Part shown: one piece after another, positions 26,044 through 34,831 of the stretch | Numbering within the stretch: the first letter of the stretch is position 1 | Layout of the letters: each line of letters begins with the position of its first letter | Assembly (NCBI GenBank): GCA_965213645.1 | Contig: CBDBZX010000002.1 | Coordinates: 1,116,001-1,180,000, forward strand | Reading direction: 5' to 3' | Length of the DNA: 64,000 nt | Origin: CBDBZX01 sp965213645 | GTDB taxonomy: Bacteria > Deinococcota > Deinococci > Deinococcales > Trueperaceae | Notes under the pieces: model-generated | Seen by the model: only the letters and a program-made list of their open reading frames with translations | What the model was told of the DNA's origin: nothing | The model's database searches: none | Translations under genes and position numbers: made by a program

Positions 26044-26457
26044 TTAAGAGGGATTCCACAGCTCGAGGTCTCTAAACGCGGCGAAGTCGCGGTAGTTGTA
26101 GGTCCAGGCGGGGCAAGCGAACCTTCTAGCGGTGAAAACGACGCTTGCATCCTCGAGGCTGCCATTCCAGTCCCGAGGTGTGTTTGCGAGCGCAGCCAAC
26201 TCGGTCACTTCATCGGCTCTCAGCTCGTCAATGTATGACATGCGCAGCATTGCCCCCAAACTCTGGTCGGCGAGGGCTCGGTTGCCTTGGTAGAGTAAAA
26301 ATTTGTGAACTTCGAGTAGAACGGGCAAGGGCGCAAAAAGTTGTACATTCGCCCCTTTAAGTTGCTCTATACCTCGAATCGTGTCGGCGTGATGGAGGTC
26401 AGAGCTGTAAAAGAGCGCGATAAGCGGACCTGCGTCAAGAACGAGCCTAGATGTCAC
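26044..26457 (-). CDS. vapC: VapC-like PIN-domain toxin
   Basis: A 137-residue PIN-domain ribonuclease. Acidic residues are seen in LVLDAGPLIALF (D8), PVLLEVHKFL (E) and LEDASVVFTARR (D); the last motif region, WTYNYRDFAAF, is slightly divergent. VapC toxins usually cut tRNA or rRNA. The ATG lies within the last codons of the antitoxin gene (11-nt overlap), so toxin synthesis is coupled to it. Confidence 0.85.
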   Translation of the reverse strand: MTSRLVLDAGPLIALFYSSDLHHADTIRGIEQLKGANVQLFAPLPVLLEVHKFLLYQGNRALADQSLGAMLRMSYIDELRADEVTELAALANTPRDWNGSLEDASVVFTARRFACPAWTYNYRDFAAFRDLELWNPS

Positions 26458-26695
26458 GCGAGTCGCGGATGTGGCGCATCACTTCATCTTCTGGCCGCTC
26501 GCTCTGCTGGGTCGGTCCGTCTTTAACAATGCCTGCCAGAGACAGAAGCGCATCGTAGTCCGTCGGGCGTGATATAGCAAGTTTGTCCTTGATCGCTGTT
26601 TGAACAAAGCTCGAGACCGTCTCCTCAGGATGCTCCTGCAAGTACCTCTCGATATGCGTGTCAAGCTCATCGGGTAGATAAATTGTCCGTTTCAT
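26447..26695 (-). CDS. vapB: VapB-like antitoxin
   Basis: An 82-residue protein starting with a ribbon-helix-helix DNA-binding segment, MKRTIYLPDELDTHIERYLQ, and ending in a charged tail suited to wrap the toxin. It overlaps and precedes the PIN toxin. A TAGGAT box 6 nt before the start suggests a leaderless mRNA. Confidence 0.8.
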   Translation of the reverse strand: MKRTIYLPDELDTHIERYLQEHPEETVSSFVQTAIKDKLAISRPTDYDALLSLAGIVKDGPTQQSERPEDEVMRHIRDSRDI

Positions 26696-26699
26696 GTGC

Positions 26700-27668
26700 T
26701 TATCCTACCATGTCATACGTTATCCGAGACCTTACGACGCTTTCGTAGCGAACGAGCACTTTTACCGGCTTAACCTCTTGGTTCACTAATTTTTCAAAGG
26801 TCTGCGGCAAGTCCTCAGCGTTCACCGTGAGGTCAAAAAGCCCCGTCAGTCTGGAGAGTTCGGGCAGGCTGTAAAACCACTCGGCATGTTCCTGATAATC
26901 TTCACCGTCACTCGAGCCCATCACTTCAAGCTCTTTCTGATGAAATTGGGGCGTGAGGGTAAGAGGTTCCAAGTTGCCGTCCGCGAGGATGCAGATGCGC
27001 CCGTTCGTTTGCAGTTTGTCTTGTAAAAGTGAAAAGGCGGCGTTGCGGCTCGAGCATTCCAGCCCCACCGCGTAAGCGGTCTCTATCTCTTCAACCTCTT
27101 CGGGGGTAAAGGTATTTTGTGCGCCCAAAGATTGGGCAAGCTCGAGCCTCTCCCGCACAGGCTCCACCACATCTACATGATCAACACCTAATGCTTTGAG
27201 AATGAATAAAGTCAGTAGCCCAATCGCACCTGCGCCCGTCACGAGCACCCGTTCATGAGGTTGCGGCGCAGCTTTGAAGACGCCTTTTTTAACGTCGTTT
27301 GAAAGAATCGCGAGCAGGGCTAGGCGTGGGTCTAGGCCGTTCGGTACAGGGATAATTCTGGACGCGGAGAGAATTGCGTGGGTGACGTGACCCGCGAACG
27401 TCAGTGCGCAATCGCCGACTCGAACGTCATCCACCTCTTCTCCTACTGCTTCGACGACACCGTAAGTCTCGTACCCGGTCATCTTGGGGTAGGTCACGTT
27501 GCTAGGGTTGCGCGATGTACCTTTGTAAAGCGCTAATTCCGTACCGAGGCTCATCGCGCTATAGAGGGTGCGGACGAGGACTTGATCCTTTTGCGGGGAC
27601 GCTATAGGGTGCTCGAGCCACGCCGTAGTATGCGGCGCGGTGAGGAGAAGGGCGTGTGCGTGAGTCAT
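26700..27668 (-). CDS. Medium-chain (zinc-type) dehydrogenase/reductase
   Basis: A 322-residue MDR-superfamily oxidoreductase. The GroES-like N-terminal half contains YSAMSLGTELALYKG and GYETYGVVEAVGEEV. The Rossmann half has VLVTGAGAIGLLTLFILKALG, the NAD(P) motif, followed by VDVVEPVRERLELAQSLGA. The usual catalytic-zinc cysteine and the structural-zinc cysteines of alcohol dehydrogenases are not evident, so it may belong to a zinc-poor branch. The substrate is unknown. The internal ATG at 27668 is preferred over the longer frame because TATAAA on the minus strand ends 6 nt before it. Confidence 0.82.
   Translation of the reverse strand: MTHAHALLLTAPHTTAWLEHPIASPQKDQVLVRTLYSAMSLGTELALYKGTSRNPSNVTYPKMTGYETYGVVEAVGEEVDDVRVGDCALTFAGHVTHAILSASRIIPVPNGLDPRLALLAILSNDVKKGVFKAAPQPHERVLVTGAGAIGLLTLFILKALGVDHVDVVEPVRERLELAQSLGAQNTFTPEEVEEIETAYAVGLECSSRNAAFSLLQDKLQTNGRICILADGNLEPLTLTPQFHQKELEVMGSSDGEDYQEHAEWFYSLPELSRLTGLFDLTVNAEDLPQTFEKLVNQEVKPVKVLVRYESVVRSRITYDMVG
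26702..26707 (-). promoter_or_regulatory. -10 box TAGGAT for leaderless vapB
   Basis: On the minus strand TAGGAT is followed by AAGCAC and the ATG at 26695. Confidence 0.5.
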
Positions 27669-27674
27669 TAGCTT

Positions 27675-27680
27675 TTTATA
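27675..27680 (-). promoter_or_regulatory. -10 box TATAAA for the dehydrogenase gene
   Basis: On the minus strand TATAAA is followed by AAGCTA and the ATG at 27668, the leaderless layout with a last-base variation. Confidence 0.45.
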
Positions 27681-27930
27681 CAGGTTTTCAAGTGAACGGT
27701 TGGTAGGCGCTCTGTCCCTGAACGGGTGTTTACGAGCGCAACGGATATGGAACCGTTGCAAGGGTAGACTTCTAGGGGCTCGAGCCTCTGCGCCATGTTT
27801 TGTCCTCTTTAGTTCTGTGTTTAAGTTGATTTTGTTGATAGCTCAGTAGCTTCATGAAGGCTAAAGAAGGCAACCATGCAATAAAGAATTTCACAAAGGT
27901 GCGTTATGCTTAGTTCATGAGGGGCGTTTT

Positions 27931-30900
27931 ATGACGACATTTAGCAGGAGTTTAGCCTTTCTCCTGGGCTTTGGCATCACCTTTTTACCGTTCTACGGAC
28001 CGTTTTTGGGGCTACTGCTCTTCTTCTCGACCCGCTGGACCCTGCGGCGTTTCGACGTGCTCTGGTGGGGCGCGGCGCTGCTCTTTGCGCTGCCACTAGC
28101 CTTGCGCGGCGACGTGACGGGTTTTTTCTTCGGCGCGGTGAAAATCCTCGCGCCTTGGCTCGTCTACCGGGCGTTCTCGCAGCTCGCGGCGAACCGGGCG
28201 AGGTCGCGGCTTGCGAGTCCTATCGGGATCGGTCTGCTGTCGGGTCTCGCATTAGTCGTGCTTTTCGGCTGGTTGCAGCTCGGGTCATTGGGCGCGGGGC
28301 TGCTCGGCACGGTGACGCAGGCGTTTGTGGGGGCGTCGGGCTCGAGCCTCTACGGTCACACCGTCTTTGCGCTGGGTGCACTCGTCGCGATCCTTTTACC
28401 GAATATGCGCCTCAAACTCTTCAGCTTAGGGCTTTCGGCTCTGGGCATCTTGGTCTCGGGCAGCCGCGAGGCCGCGCTCGCTTGGCTGCTCGTCGCGGGC
28501 GTGCTGCTGCTCATGGGCGGCAAGCGCTCGTGGCGCAGCCGCGCCGCCGAAATCAGCCTGGTCAGCCTCATGTTGCTCGTAGCGGCGGGACTCGGGCCAC
28601 AGTTCGGTTGGGGTCGGGTCGGCCTGCTCGTAGACCTTGCGCCCGCTGCTCGCACGTCGGTCAACGTATTGCAGGGCTCGGAGATTCCTGAAGGCGCGTG
28701 GTGGGACACGCTGGGCGTCCGGGTCGAGACGGAGCGCGTCACCTTAGCAGGTCAGGAACGGACGAGCTATCACCTCACCAAAGAGACGCCCGAGAGTTGG
28801 GGGCGGCTGCAACAGGTTGTGCCCCTTTTGCCCAACACACCCTACACGGTGAGCGCCTGGGTAAAAGCGCCGCAGGGCTCGGCCTTGCCAGGCATCCAGG
28901 GGCGCGGTCAGGCGGCGGCGGGCGCGACCTTTACCCTGCGCAGCTCTTTGAGTGACGGGGTGTGGCGTGCGCAAGTAGATGGGCCGGGGCGCGTGCTCAG
29001 TTCGGGCATCGCCGCCGAGGAGGGCCACTGGCGGCGGGTCTGGGTCAGCTTCGTCTACGAAGGCGATGAGCCCCGGTTCCTCTGGTGGCTCGGGCTTTCG
29101 CCCGACCAGCGCACGACGGCGGGGAGCGAGGCGAGCTTTGCGGGCTTTCAGCTCGAGCGCGGCTCCACCCTCACGCCCTACACCCCGGCCCCCGTCATGC
29201 AAGGCTTTAGCCTGCGCAACGCCCGCGTCTCCTACTGGCAGACCGCTTGGCAAGGCTTCGCGGAACGTCCGATCTGGGGCTCAGGCCGAGGCGCGTTCGG
29301 CGAGGCGTACCGCGCCTCCTGGCCTGCGCAACGCCGCTTGCACGAAGTACCGGGACACGCTCACAACCTCTTCCTCAACATCCTTTTTGAACGCGGTGTG
29401 GTCGGCTTCGGCGGGCTCGCCTTGTTGCTCTACGCCCTCACCGTGCAGGCGTACCGCGCCCGCGACGCGGCCTTTTTGGTCGTCTTCGCCGCCCTGCTCA
29501 CCGCGAACATGTTCGACACGACCCTCCTCTATGGCGGCGTCCTCTACCCCTTGGCCGCCGTCGCAGGCTGGCGAGCCACCACGCGGCACGTGCCCGCCCA
29601 GCAAGAAGCCACCGCCAAACAGGTCGGCGTGCGCTTGGCCCTTTGCGCCACCGACTTTCTCACCGCGCTGGCCGCCTTTAACATCGCGGCGCTCTGCTTG
29701 TGGTGGGCCGGGCGCGTCTTCAACTTCGACGCGGGCTCTATCGTCTCGCCGACAGGCGCAATCGGCTACGCGCTGCTGCTGTGGCCGCTCATGGCTTGGC
29801 GCGAGGGGCTCTACCCCGGTTACGGCCTCACCGCGCCTCAAGAACTGCGCAAGCAGGTCCTGAGCGCCGCCTACGCGGGCCTCATCCTCACAGCGGGCAG
29901 CGCCCTCTTCAGCGAGGAGTTGCCCATTCCCGGCACGGTGCTCGTCTTGACTATCGTTTTCAGCGCGGTGCTCGCCCCGCTGGGCCGCACGGTCGCCAAG
30001 TACGTGCTCCATCACTTCGAGCTGTGGGGGCGCGAGGTGGTGATTCTTGGTGCGGGCAACGCGGGGCGGCGCGTGGCGCGGGCGCTCCAGCAGCGGCCAT
30101 TAGACGGCCTTCATCCGGTAGCACTGTTCGATGACGACCCCGCCAAGCAGGGGCAAGAGGTCGAAGGCTTGCGCGTCATCGGCACGCTGCAAGATGCCCA
30201 GTTTTTTGCCAGGGTAAGAGGTGTACGCCACGCTATCGTCGCCATCTCACACGCCTCGGACAACACCTTGACGCAGCTTCTCAACACCCAAGGCCGCGCC
30301 TTTAAGCAGGTTCAGTTCGTGCCGCACATCGAAGGGTTGCCCGTCTACGGCGTGCGGGCCGGGTCGCTCGACAACCTCTTGGCCTTGGAGGTCGATAACG
30401 CGCTCCACTCCAAGCTCAACCAGAGCGTCAAACGCGCCTTGGACCTCATCGGCGTGGTGGTGGGTGGCGTCCTCATCAGCCCCTTTTTGCTGCTTTTGAT
30501 GCTGGCTATCTACCTCGACTCGCCCGGACGGGTCTTTTTTGGACACAAACGTGTCGGACAGGATGGCGAGCACTTCACCACCTGGAAGTTCCGCACGATG
30601 GTTCCGAACGCGCAAGCGGTGTTGGAGACGCATTTAGCGAACGACCCCATCTTGGCGCAGGAGTGGCAGACCAGCTTCAAGCTACAAAACGACCCACGCA
30701 TCACGCGCGTCGGCAAGTTTTTGCGCAAGACGAGCCTGGACGAACTGCCGCAACTCTGGAACGTGCTCGTCGGCGAGATGAGTTTGGTCGGGCCGCGCCC
30801 CATCATCGACGAAGAAATTCCGCGTTATCACACGGCCTTCGAACTCTACAAGCTTGTGCGCCCCGGCATGACGGGCTACTGGCAGGTCTCGGGGCGGAGT

Positions 30901-31026
30901 GACACGGACTATCCGCACCGCGTGGCGTTAGACAGCTTCTACATCCGCAACTGGTCGGTGTGGCTCGATATTGTCATTTTGATGGCGACGGTGAAGGTCG
31001 TACTGGAGGGGGACGGAGCGTATTAG
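27931..31026 (+). CDS. O-antigen ligase/polymerase fused to a WbaP-type sugar-phosphate transferase
   Basis: A 1031-residue multi-domain membrane protein. Residues 1-225 are hydrophobic helices of a Wzy/WaaL-like enzyme. Residues about 225-405 form a soluble insert like a carbohydrate-binding jellyroll (YTVSAWVKAP, FAGFQLERG, TPYTPAP). Helices resume with the ligase motif GHAHNLFLNILFERGVVGFG (about 473-492). From about 550 a second set of helices and a Rossmann-like part (VVILGAGNAGRRVARAL) lead to a Bac_transf domain at 833-1031: KRALDLIGVVVGG, TWKFRTM, TSLDELPQLWNVL, EMSLVGPRP and RPGMTGYWQVSGRSD. The last domain loads the first sugar phosphate on undecaprenyl phosphate; the first polymerises or transfers finished glycan. 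Having both in one chain is unusual. No frame break is seen. ATG 27931 follows AGGGGC. Confidence 0.9.
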   Translation: MTTFSRSLAFLLGFGITFLPFYGPFLGLLLFFSTRWTLRRFDVLWWGAALLFALPLALRGDVTGFFFGAVKILAPWLVYRAFSQLAANRARSRLASPIGIGLLSGLALVVLFGWLQLGSLGAGLLGTVTQAFVGASGSSLYGHTVFALGALVAILLPNMRLKLFSLGLSALGILVSGSREAALAWLLVAGVLLLMGGKRSWRSRAAEISLVSLMLLVAAGLGPQFGWGRVGLLVDLAPAARTSVNVLQGSEIPEGAWWDTLGVRVETERVTLAGQERTSYHLTKETPESWGRLQQVVPLLPNTPYTVSAWVKAPQGSALPGIQGRGQAAAGATFTLRSSLSDGVWRAQVDGPGRVLSSGIAAEEGHWRRVWVSFVYEGDEPRFLWWLGLSPDQRTTAGSEASFAGFQLERGSTLTPYTPAPVMQGFSLRNARVSYWQTAWQGFAERPIWGSGRGAFGEAYRASWPAQRRLHEVPGHAHNLFLNILFERGVVGFGGLALLLYALTVQAYRARDAAFLVVFAALLTANMFDTTLLYGGVLYPLAAVAGWRATTRHVPAQQEATAKQVGVRLALCATDFLTALAAFNIAALCLWWAGRVFNFDAGSIVSPTGAIGYALLLWPLMAWREGLYPGYGLTAPQELRKQVLSAAYAGLILTAGSALFSEELPIPGTVLVLTIVFSAVLAPLGRTVAKYVLHHFELWGREVVILGAGNAGRRVARALQQRPLDGLHPVALFDDDPAKQGQEVEGLRVIGTLQDAQFFARVRGVRHAIVAISHASDNTLTQLLNTQGRAFKQVQFVPHIEGLPVYGVRAGSLDNLLALEVDNALHSKLNQSVKRALDLIGVVVGGVLISPFLLLLMLAIYLDSPGRVFFGHKRVGQDGEHFTTWKFRTMVPNAQAVLETHLANDPILAQEWQTSFKLQNDPRITRVGKFLRKTSLDELPQLWNVLVGEMSLVGPRPIIDEEIPRYHTAFELYKLVRPGMTGYWQVSGRSDTDYPHRVALDSFYIRNWSVWLDIVILMATVKVVLEGDGAY

Positions 31027-31027
31027 G

Positions 31028-31960
31028 TTACTTCGCTGCAACAGTCTCCAACGCCTCGTAACGCACGCCCGTCAACCGCTCCGACTCCACCCACAATTGC
31101 CGCGCCTTTCCGACATCTTGTGATTCCTCTGACGAGTCCACCCGCGTCGGATAGCCCTGCATCTCCTGAAAGCCGTCCGGCCCGTAGTAGTCGTTCCCTT
31201 TGACACCCGGCGCAGTCGCCGCGTAGAGCGTCGGCAGTGCGCCCATCGCTTGCTCCTGCATGATGAGGTTAGCCAGCGGCCTTAAAAAGCGCGACATGTT
31301 GCTCTGCAAGTTTGTCTTCGTGCCGCCGGGGTGCGCCGCGACAGCGATGGTGTCGGCTTTAGCAGCTTCCAGGCGGTTTTGCAACTCTAAGGTGAAGAGC
31401 AAGTTCGCCAATTTGCTGCGCCCGTAAGCTTGCCACGGCTTGTACCCTTGCTCAGCCTGGAGATTGCCGAAGTCCATCGTCCCCATGCGGTGTGCGCCGC
31501 TGCTTACCGATACGATTCTCGAGCCCTGCGTCCCTAAAAGCTGCTCCATAAGCCTCCCCGTCAGCGCAAAGTGGCCCAGGTGATTCGCGCCGAACTGCAA
31601 CTCGAAACCGTCCGCCGTCTTCGTATAGGGCGGCACCATCACGCCTGCGTTGTTGATGAGCAAATCGAGCCGGTCATACTTCGCCTTGAACGACTCGGCA
31701 AAGGTGCGCACCGAGGCGAGGTCGGCTAAGTCGAGCGGGAGAATGTCTAAACGCGCCCCATTACTCTCTTGGGTGACCTCTTGTCGGATGTCGTTTGCGG
31801 CAGCGTTGGCTTTGTCCAGATTGCGGCAGGCCATGACGAGCGTCGCGCCTTTGGCCGCCAACGCCTTCGTCGTCTCGAAGCCGATGCCGCTATTGGCTCC
31901 GGTGACGATGACGGTGCGGCCCGTCTGGTCGGGGATGTCGTTCGCGGTCCACTTGCTCAT
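31028..31960 (-). CDS. Short-chain dehydrogenase/reductase (retinol/protochlorophyllide-reductase-like)
   Basis: A 310-residue classical SDR. The NAD(P) motif is TGANSGIGFETTKALA, the ordering motif NNAGVM, and the catalytic Ser in SRIVSVSSGAHRM is followed by Y-x3-K in AYGRSKLANL. The C-terminal part resembles retinol-dehydrogenase-like and WW-oxidoreductase-like SDRs. The start at 31960 (MSKWTAND) follows AGGAGA on the minus strand; the longer frame upstream is less likely. It converges with the ligase-transferase fusion with 1 nt between them. The substrate cannot be predicted. Confidence 0.88.
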   Translation of the reverse strand: MSKWTANDIPDQTGRTVIVTGANSGIGFETTKALAAKGATLVMACRNLDKANAAANDIRQEVTQESNGARLDILPLDLADLASVRTFAESFKAKYDRLDLLINNAGVMVPPYTKTADGFELQFGANHLGHFALTGRLMEQLLGTQGSRIVSVSSGAHRMGTMDFGNLQAEQGYKPWQAYGRSKLANLLFTLELQNRLEAAKADTIAVAAHPGGTKTNLQSNMSRFLRPLANLIMQEQAMGALPTLYAATAPGVKGNDYYGPDGFQEMQGYPTRVDSSEESQDVGKARQLWVESERLTGVRYEALETVAAK

Positions 31961-32205
31961 AAGGTCTCCTGTCCCGTTCATCATAAACGCAAGAGGTGAC
32001 GTGAACTGCTGCGCACCTATCATGTGTTGCTCGAGAGGTTGTCGTTCAGAGTTGACCTCGAGTCCCACGCTATCCCCGAAACTCATCGTTCAGTGAAGTT
32101 CAAAAAGACGTAGGTGTGAGAAAACGTGCGCCAGGCGCAGGGTGAACACGCTATGCTCCTCAAGATTTGATGCCTGGAAGTTGGGTAATTCTTGGAGGAT
32201 TATAG

Positions 32206-32718
32206 ATGAAACATGTGCTCATATCTCTTTCCGTTTTAGCGGTTTTAGGAAGCGCCTCGGCGCAGTCAGGCTTTATCGGCGTAGGGCTCAAAGCCGAGTT
32301 GGGTCCGGCAGCGGATGATTATTTTAGTTACGGTGACGTCTACCTCTTTCCGCCCACCTTTGTCGAGATACAAGCGGGTGACTACGCGCTGTTTGGCTCC
32401 TTTGGCTTTCGTGAGATTATTGGCACAGACTTTAGCGACTTTTTAGAGCTGAGCAGCGATATCCTCGTCCCTGTATCTAATCGCCCTCTGGTCTATCTCG
32501 GCACGGGGGCAGGGCTCAATGTCGGCCTTAGCGACGTCACAGTCTTTAATGTGCACGGTGTAGTGGGCGCGGAGCTTGGCCTCTTCTCGCACCTCGGCTT
32601 TTTCACCGAAGTCAACCCCGGCTACTATATCGCAAGTGGACAAACCTCTAACTTCGGCTCGAGGGATGAAAGCGGCTTCGGCGCAAAGCTGCGTTTCGGC
32701 TTCAACGTTCACCCCTAA
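32206..32718 (+). CDS. Small exported beta-barrel-like protein
   Basis: A 170-residue protein with a clear signal peptide (MKHVLISLSVLAVLGSASAQ, cleavage after ASA). Alternating aromatic and glycine-rich strands follow (FIGVGLKAELG, YALFGSFGFREI, LVYLGTGAGLNVGL, FGAKLRFGFNVHP), with a final aromatic-rich strand. This fits a small outer-membrane barrel of the OmpA/OmpW size class, but no family is recognised. RBS GGAGGA precedes the ATG. It converges with coaE. Confidence 0.75.
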   Translation: MKHVLISLSVLAVLGSASAQSGFIGVGLKAELGPAADDYFSYGDVYLFPPTFVEIQAGDYALFGSFGFREIIGTDFSDFLELSSDILVPVSNRPLVYLGTGAGLNVGLSDVTVFNVHGVVGAELGLFSHLGFFTEVNPGYYIASGQTSNFGSRDESGFGAKLRFGFNVHP

Positions 32719-32721
32719 TCT

Positions 32722-33342
32722 TTAAGAGGTTAGTTGGGACCAGAGACGCTCGAGCCCAGCCCCAAGCGCTTCTTTATCCCCACCATTATCCACCACATAA
32801 TCCGCCCGCTCAACCTTTTCCTCTAAGGGCATCTGCGCCTCATCCCTCGCCCTGACCTCTTGCTCCTTCAAGCCGCTACGCTCCCGCACGCGCTCCACGC
32901 GAATCTCTAAGGGCGCGTCTACCACAATAACAGCGTCTAACCCTCTTTCTAAACCGTTTTCGTAAAGCAGCGGAATGTCCATGAGGATAAGCTCAGGTGG
33001 CGGTGAACTCTGTTCCAATTCCTTCGCCCGCGCCTCGCTTTTTTGCCTTACCCACGGATGAATGATGCCGTTCAAGGTCTCCCTCACTTCCTTGTCGCCA
33101 AATACGCGCTCCGCTGTGGCGGGGCGGTCAAGTTCGCCGTTTTGGATGAGGTCGTCGTCTAATGCGTCGGCAATTTGCTGCAACACTTCGGGGTCTTGCG
33201 TCGCCTCTCGCGCCAGCGCGTCCGAGTCAATGAGCGCCGCGCCCTTCTCCACCAAGAGGTGCGCCACCGTGGATTTGCCCGAGCCGATGTTGCCCGTTAA
33301 ACCGATGCGTTTGGGTTTGCCGGGTTTTTTATCGGGGGTCAT
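32722..33342 (-). CDS. coaE: Dephospho-CoA kinase
   Basis: A 206-residue P-loop kinase that phosphorylates dephospho-CoA in the last step of coenzyme A synthesis. IGLTGNIGSGKSTVAHLL is the Walker A region, IDSDALAREAT carries the substrate-binding DxD-like motif, and LILMDIPLLYENGLE is the conserved CoA-binding segment. IHPWVRQ is the typical loop. Its start codon abuts the -10 box of the divergent CCA-adding enzyme, so the two are likely co-regulated. Confidence 0.95.
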   Translation of the reverse strand: MTPDKKPGKPKRIGLTGNIGSGKSTVAHLLVEKGAALIDSDALAREATQDPEVLQQIADALDDDLIQNGELDRPATAERVFGDKEVRETLNGIIHPWVRQKSEARAKELEQSSPPPELILMDIPLLYENGLERGLDAVIVVDAPLEIRVERVRERSGLKEQEVRARDEAQMPLEEKVERADYVVDNGGDKEALGAGLERLWSQLTS

Positions 33343-33347
33343 ATAAT
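33342..33347 (+). promoter_or_regulatory. -10 box TATAAT for the leaderless CCA-adding gene
   Basis: A consensus TATAAT followed by 7 nt and the ATG at 33355. It overlaps the first base of the coaE start codon on the other strand. Confidence 0.7.
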
Positions 33348-33354
33348 AGTCTCG

Positions 33355-34722
33355 ATGCGATTATTCAAGGGGCTTTTCGCTAAGAAAGAGACAGTAGAAA
33401 ATAAGGTGGACATGCGCCAGTTTACGCCACTACCCTCTTCAGATGATGCGGGCGCGTATTTGGTCGGTGGCGCGGTGCGCGACACGCTTTTGGGCCGAAC
33501 GACCAACGATTTGGATTGGGTCGTGCCCGACCCTGAGCGGAGTGCGAAAGAGGCGGGCGATAGTCTCGGCGGTAGCGCCTTTGTGTTGGACGCGGCGAGA
33601 GGTCACTGGCGGGTGGTGGCAGGTGAAGAAGTGAGAGATTATGCGCCGCTGACGGGTGAGATTGAGGAGAATTTAGGGGAGCGAGACTTTACTATCAACG
33701 CCCTTGCGCTGGATTTAGCGGGGAACCTCGTTGACCCAACCAACGGGCGTGAGGATTTAGCGGCGAAGAAACTCAGAATGGTGAGCCGCGATAACCTCAG
33801 CAGCGACCCCTTGCGACCTCTGCGAGGGGCACGTTTTACAGCAACATTAGGAACGTTGGGATTTGAACTGGAGCCCGATACCGCTCAGGCCATCCGTGAA
33901 CACGCTGCCGCGCAGGTTGCTAAGGCCGAACCTCTTCCGGCTTGGGAGCGCGTTGGGGAAGAACTCGCTCAGCTCATGATGAGTGAAAAGGCCGCACAAG
34001 GTGTCAAACTGCTTCACGAACTAGGACTCTTAAGGGTCTACCTCCCCGAACTCGCCGACGCGGAGGGCGTCGAACAGGGCAGCCTGCACCACTTGGACGT
34101 ACTGCACCACTCCATAGAAGCCTTGAACCAACTCCTGCACGGCTTCCCCGACGCCGACCTCGCGCTCCGCTACGGCACGCTCTTGCACGACATCGGCAAG
34201 CCGCCGACAAAGGCTTACGATGAGGTTAGGCGTCGCATGACCTTTTACGCGCACGATAAAGTCGGCAGCGACCTCGCTAAGAAGATGCTGCGCCGCCTGC
34301 GTCAACCGAGCGAGCTTGCAGATAAAGTGAGCGCCTTGGTGCGCTACCACATGCTGCCGCTGCCGAAAAACGGTAGAGAGGCACGGCGCTTCGTGCACCG
34401 CCGCCGTGAGCTGCTCCCTGACCTCTTGAAGCTGATGATCGCTGACCGTGAGGCGGCGCGGGGGCGCAGGGCGTCCGAGGCGGGGCGGCAAGCCTACCGC
34501 TTGGCGCTAGGGCGCGTGTTGGAAATCCTGGCGGAGCCTGCGCCTGAGAAACCTCTTTTGGACGGACGCGATGTGATGGCGCTGCTCAGCCTCGAGCCCG
34601 GCCCGAGAGTCGGTGAAGCCGTGCGCTTCGTGCAGGAGGCGGAGGCGGTGGGGGATGTGCGCGATAGGGAAGAGGCGGAGGCGGTGCTCGAGCGTTACGC
34701 CCGCGAGCAAGGCTGGGTGTAG
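33355..34722 (+). CDS. cca: CCA-adding enzyme / poly(A) polymerase family with HD domain
   Basis: A 455-residue class II nucleotidyltransferase. YLVGGAVRDTLLGR and NDLDWVV carry the G-G/DxD catalytic motif, and RDFTINALALDLAGNLVDP and LRPLRGARFTATLG follow as in tRNA nucleotidyltransferases. An HD-domain signature (LLHDIGKPPTKAYDE) lies at about 280-294, with FYAHDKVGSDLAKKML after it. Such enzymes add or repair the CCA end of tRNA; some bacteria split the C- and A-adding activities between two paralogues, so the exact activity is open. Confidence 0.9.
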   Translation: MRLFKGLFAKKETVENKVDMRQFTPLPSSDDAGAYLVGGAVRDTLLGRTTNDLDWVVPDPERSAKEAGDSLGGSAFVLDAARGHWRVVAGEEVRDYAPLTGEIEENLGERDFTINALALDLAGNLVDPTNGREDLAAKKLRMVSRDNLSSDPLRPLRGARFTATLGTLGFELEPDTAQAIREHAAAQVAKAEPLPAWERVGEELAQLMMSEKAAQGVKLLHELGLLRVYLPELADAEGVEQGSLHHLDVLHHSIEALNQLLHGFPDADLALRYGTLLHDIGKPPTKAYDEVRRRMTFYAHDKVGSDLAKKMLRRLRQPSELADKVSALVRYHMLPLPKNGREARRFVHRRRELLPDLLKLMIADREAARGRRASEAGRQAYRLALGRVLEILAEPAPEKPLLDGRDVMALLSLEPGPRVGEAVRFVQEAEAVGDVRDREEAEAVLERYAREQGWV

Positions 34723-34818
34723 CGCAACCCATAGGTCGGCTCGAGTCTCTCGTTCAGCCTCTCGTTCCCAACCCCTCACCGAGTGAGGTTTGTAAAAGCG
34801 TCACACCCTTCCCCTCGT

Positions 34819-34824
34819 TAAGCT
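34819..34824 (+). promoter_or_regulatory. -10 box TAAGCT for a leaderless GGDEF-EAL gene
   Basis: TAAGCT is followed by 7 nt and the ATG at 34832. Confidence 0.45.
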
Positions 34825-34831
34825 GGTTCTC

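Noticed and set aside
28979..29863. Long open frame antiparallel or alternate to the ligase-transferase gene
   Set aside because: It is a shadow in GC-rich coding DNA with biased Arg/Ser/Pro composition; the real frame has domain motifs.
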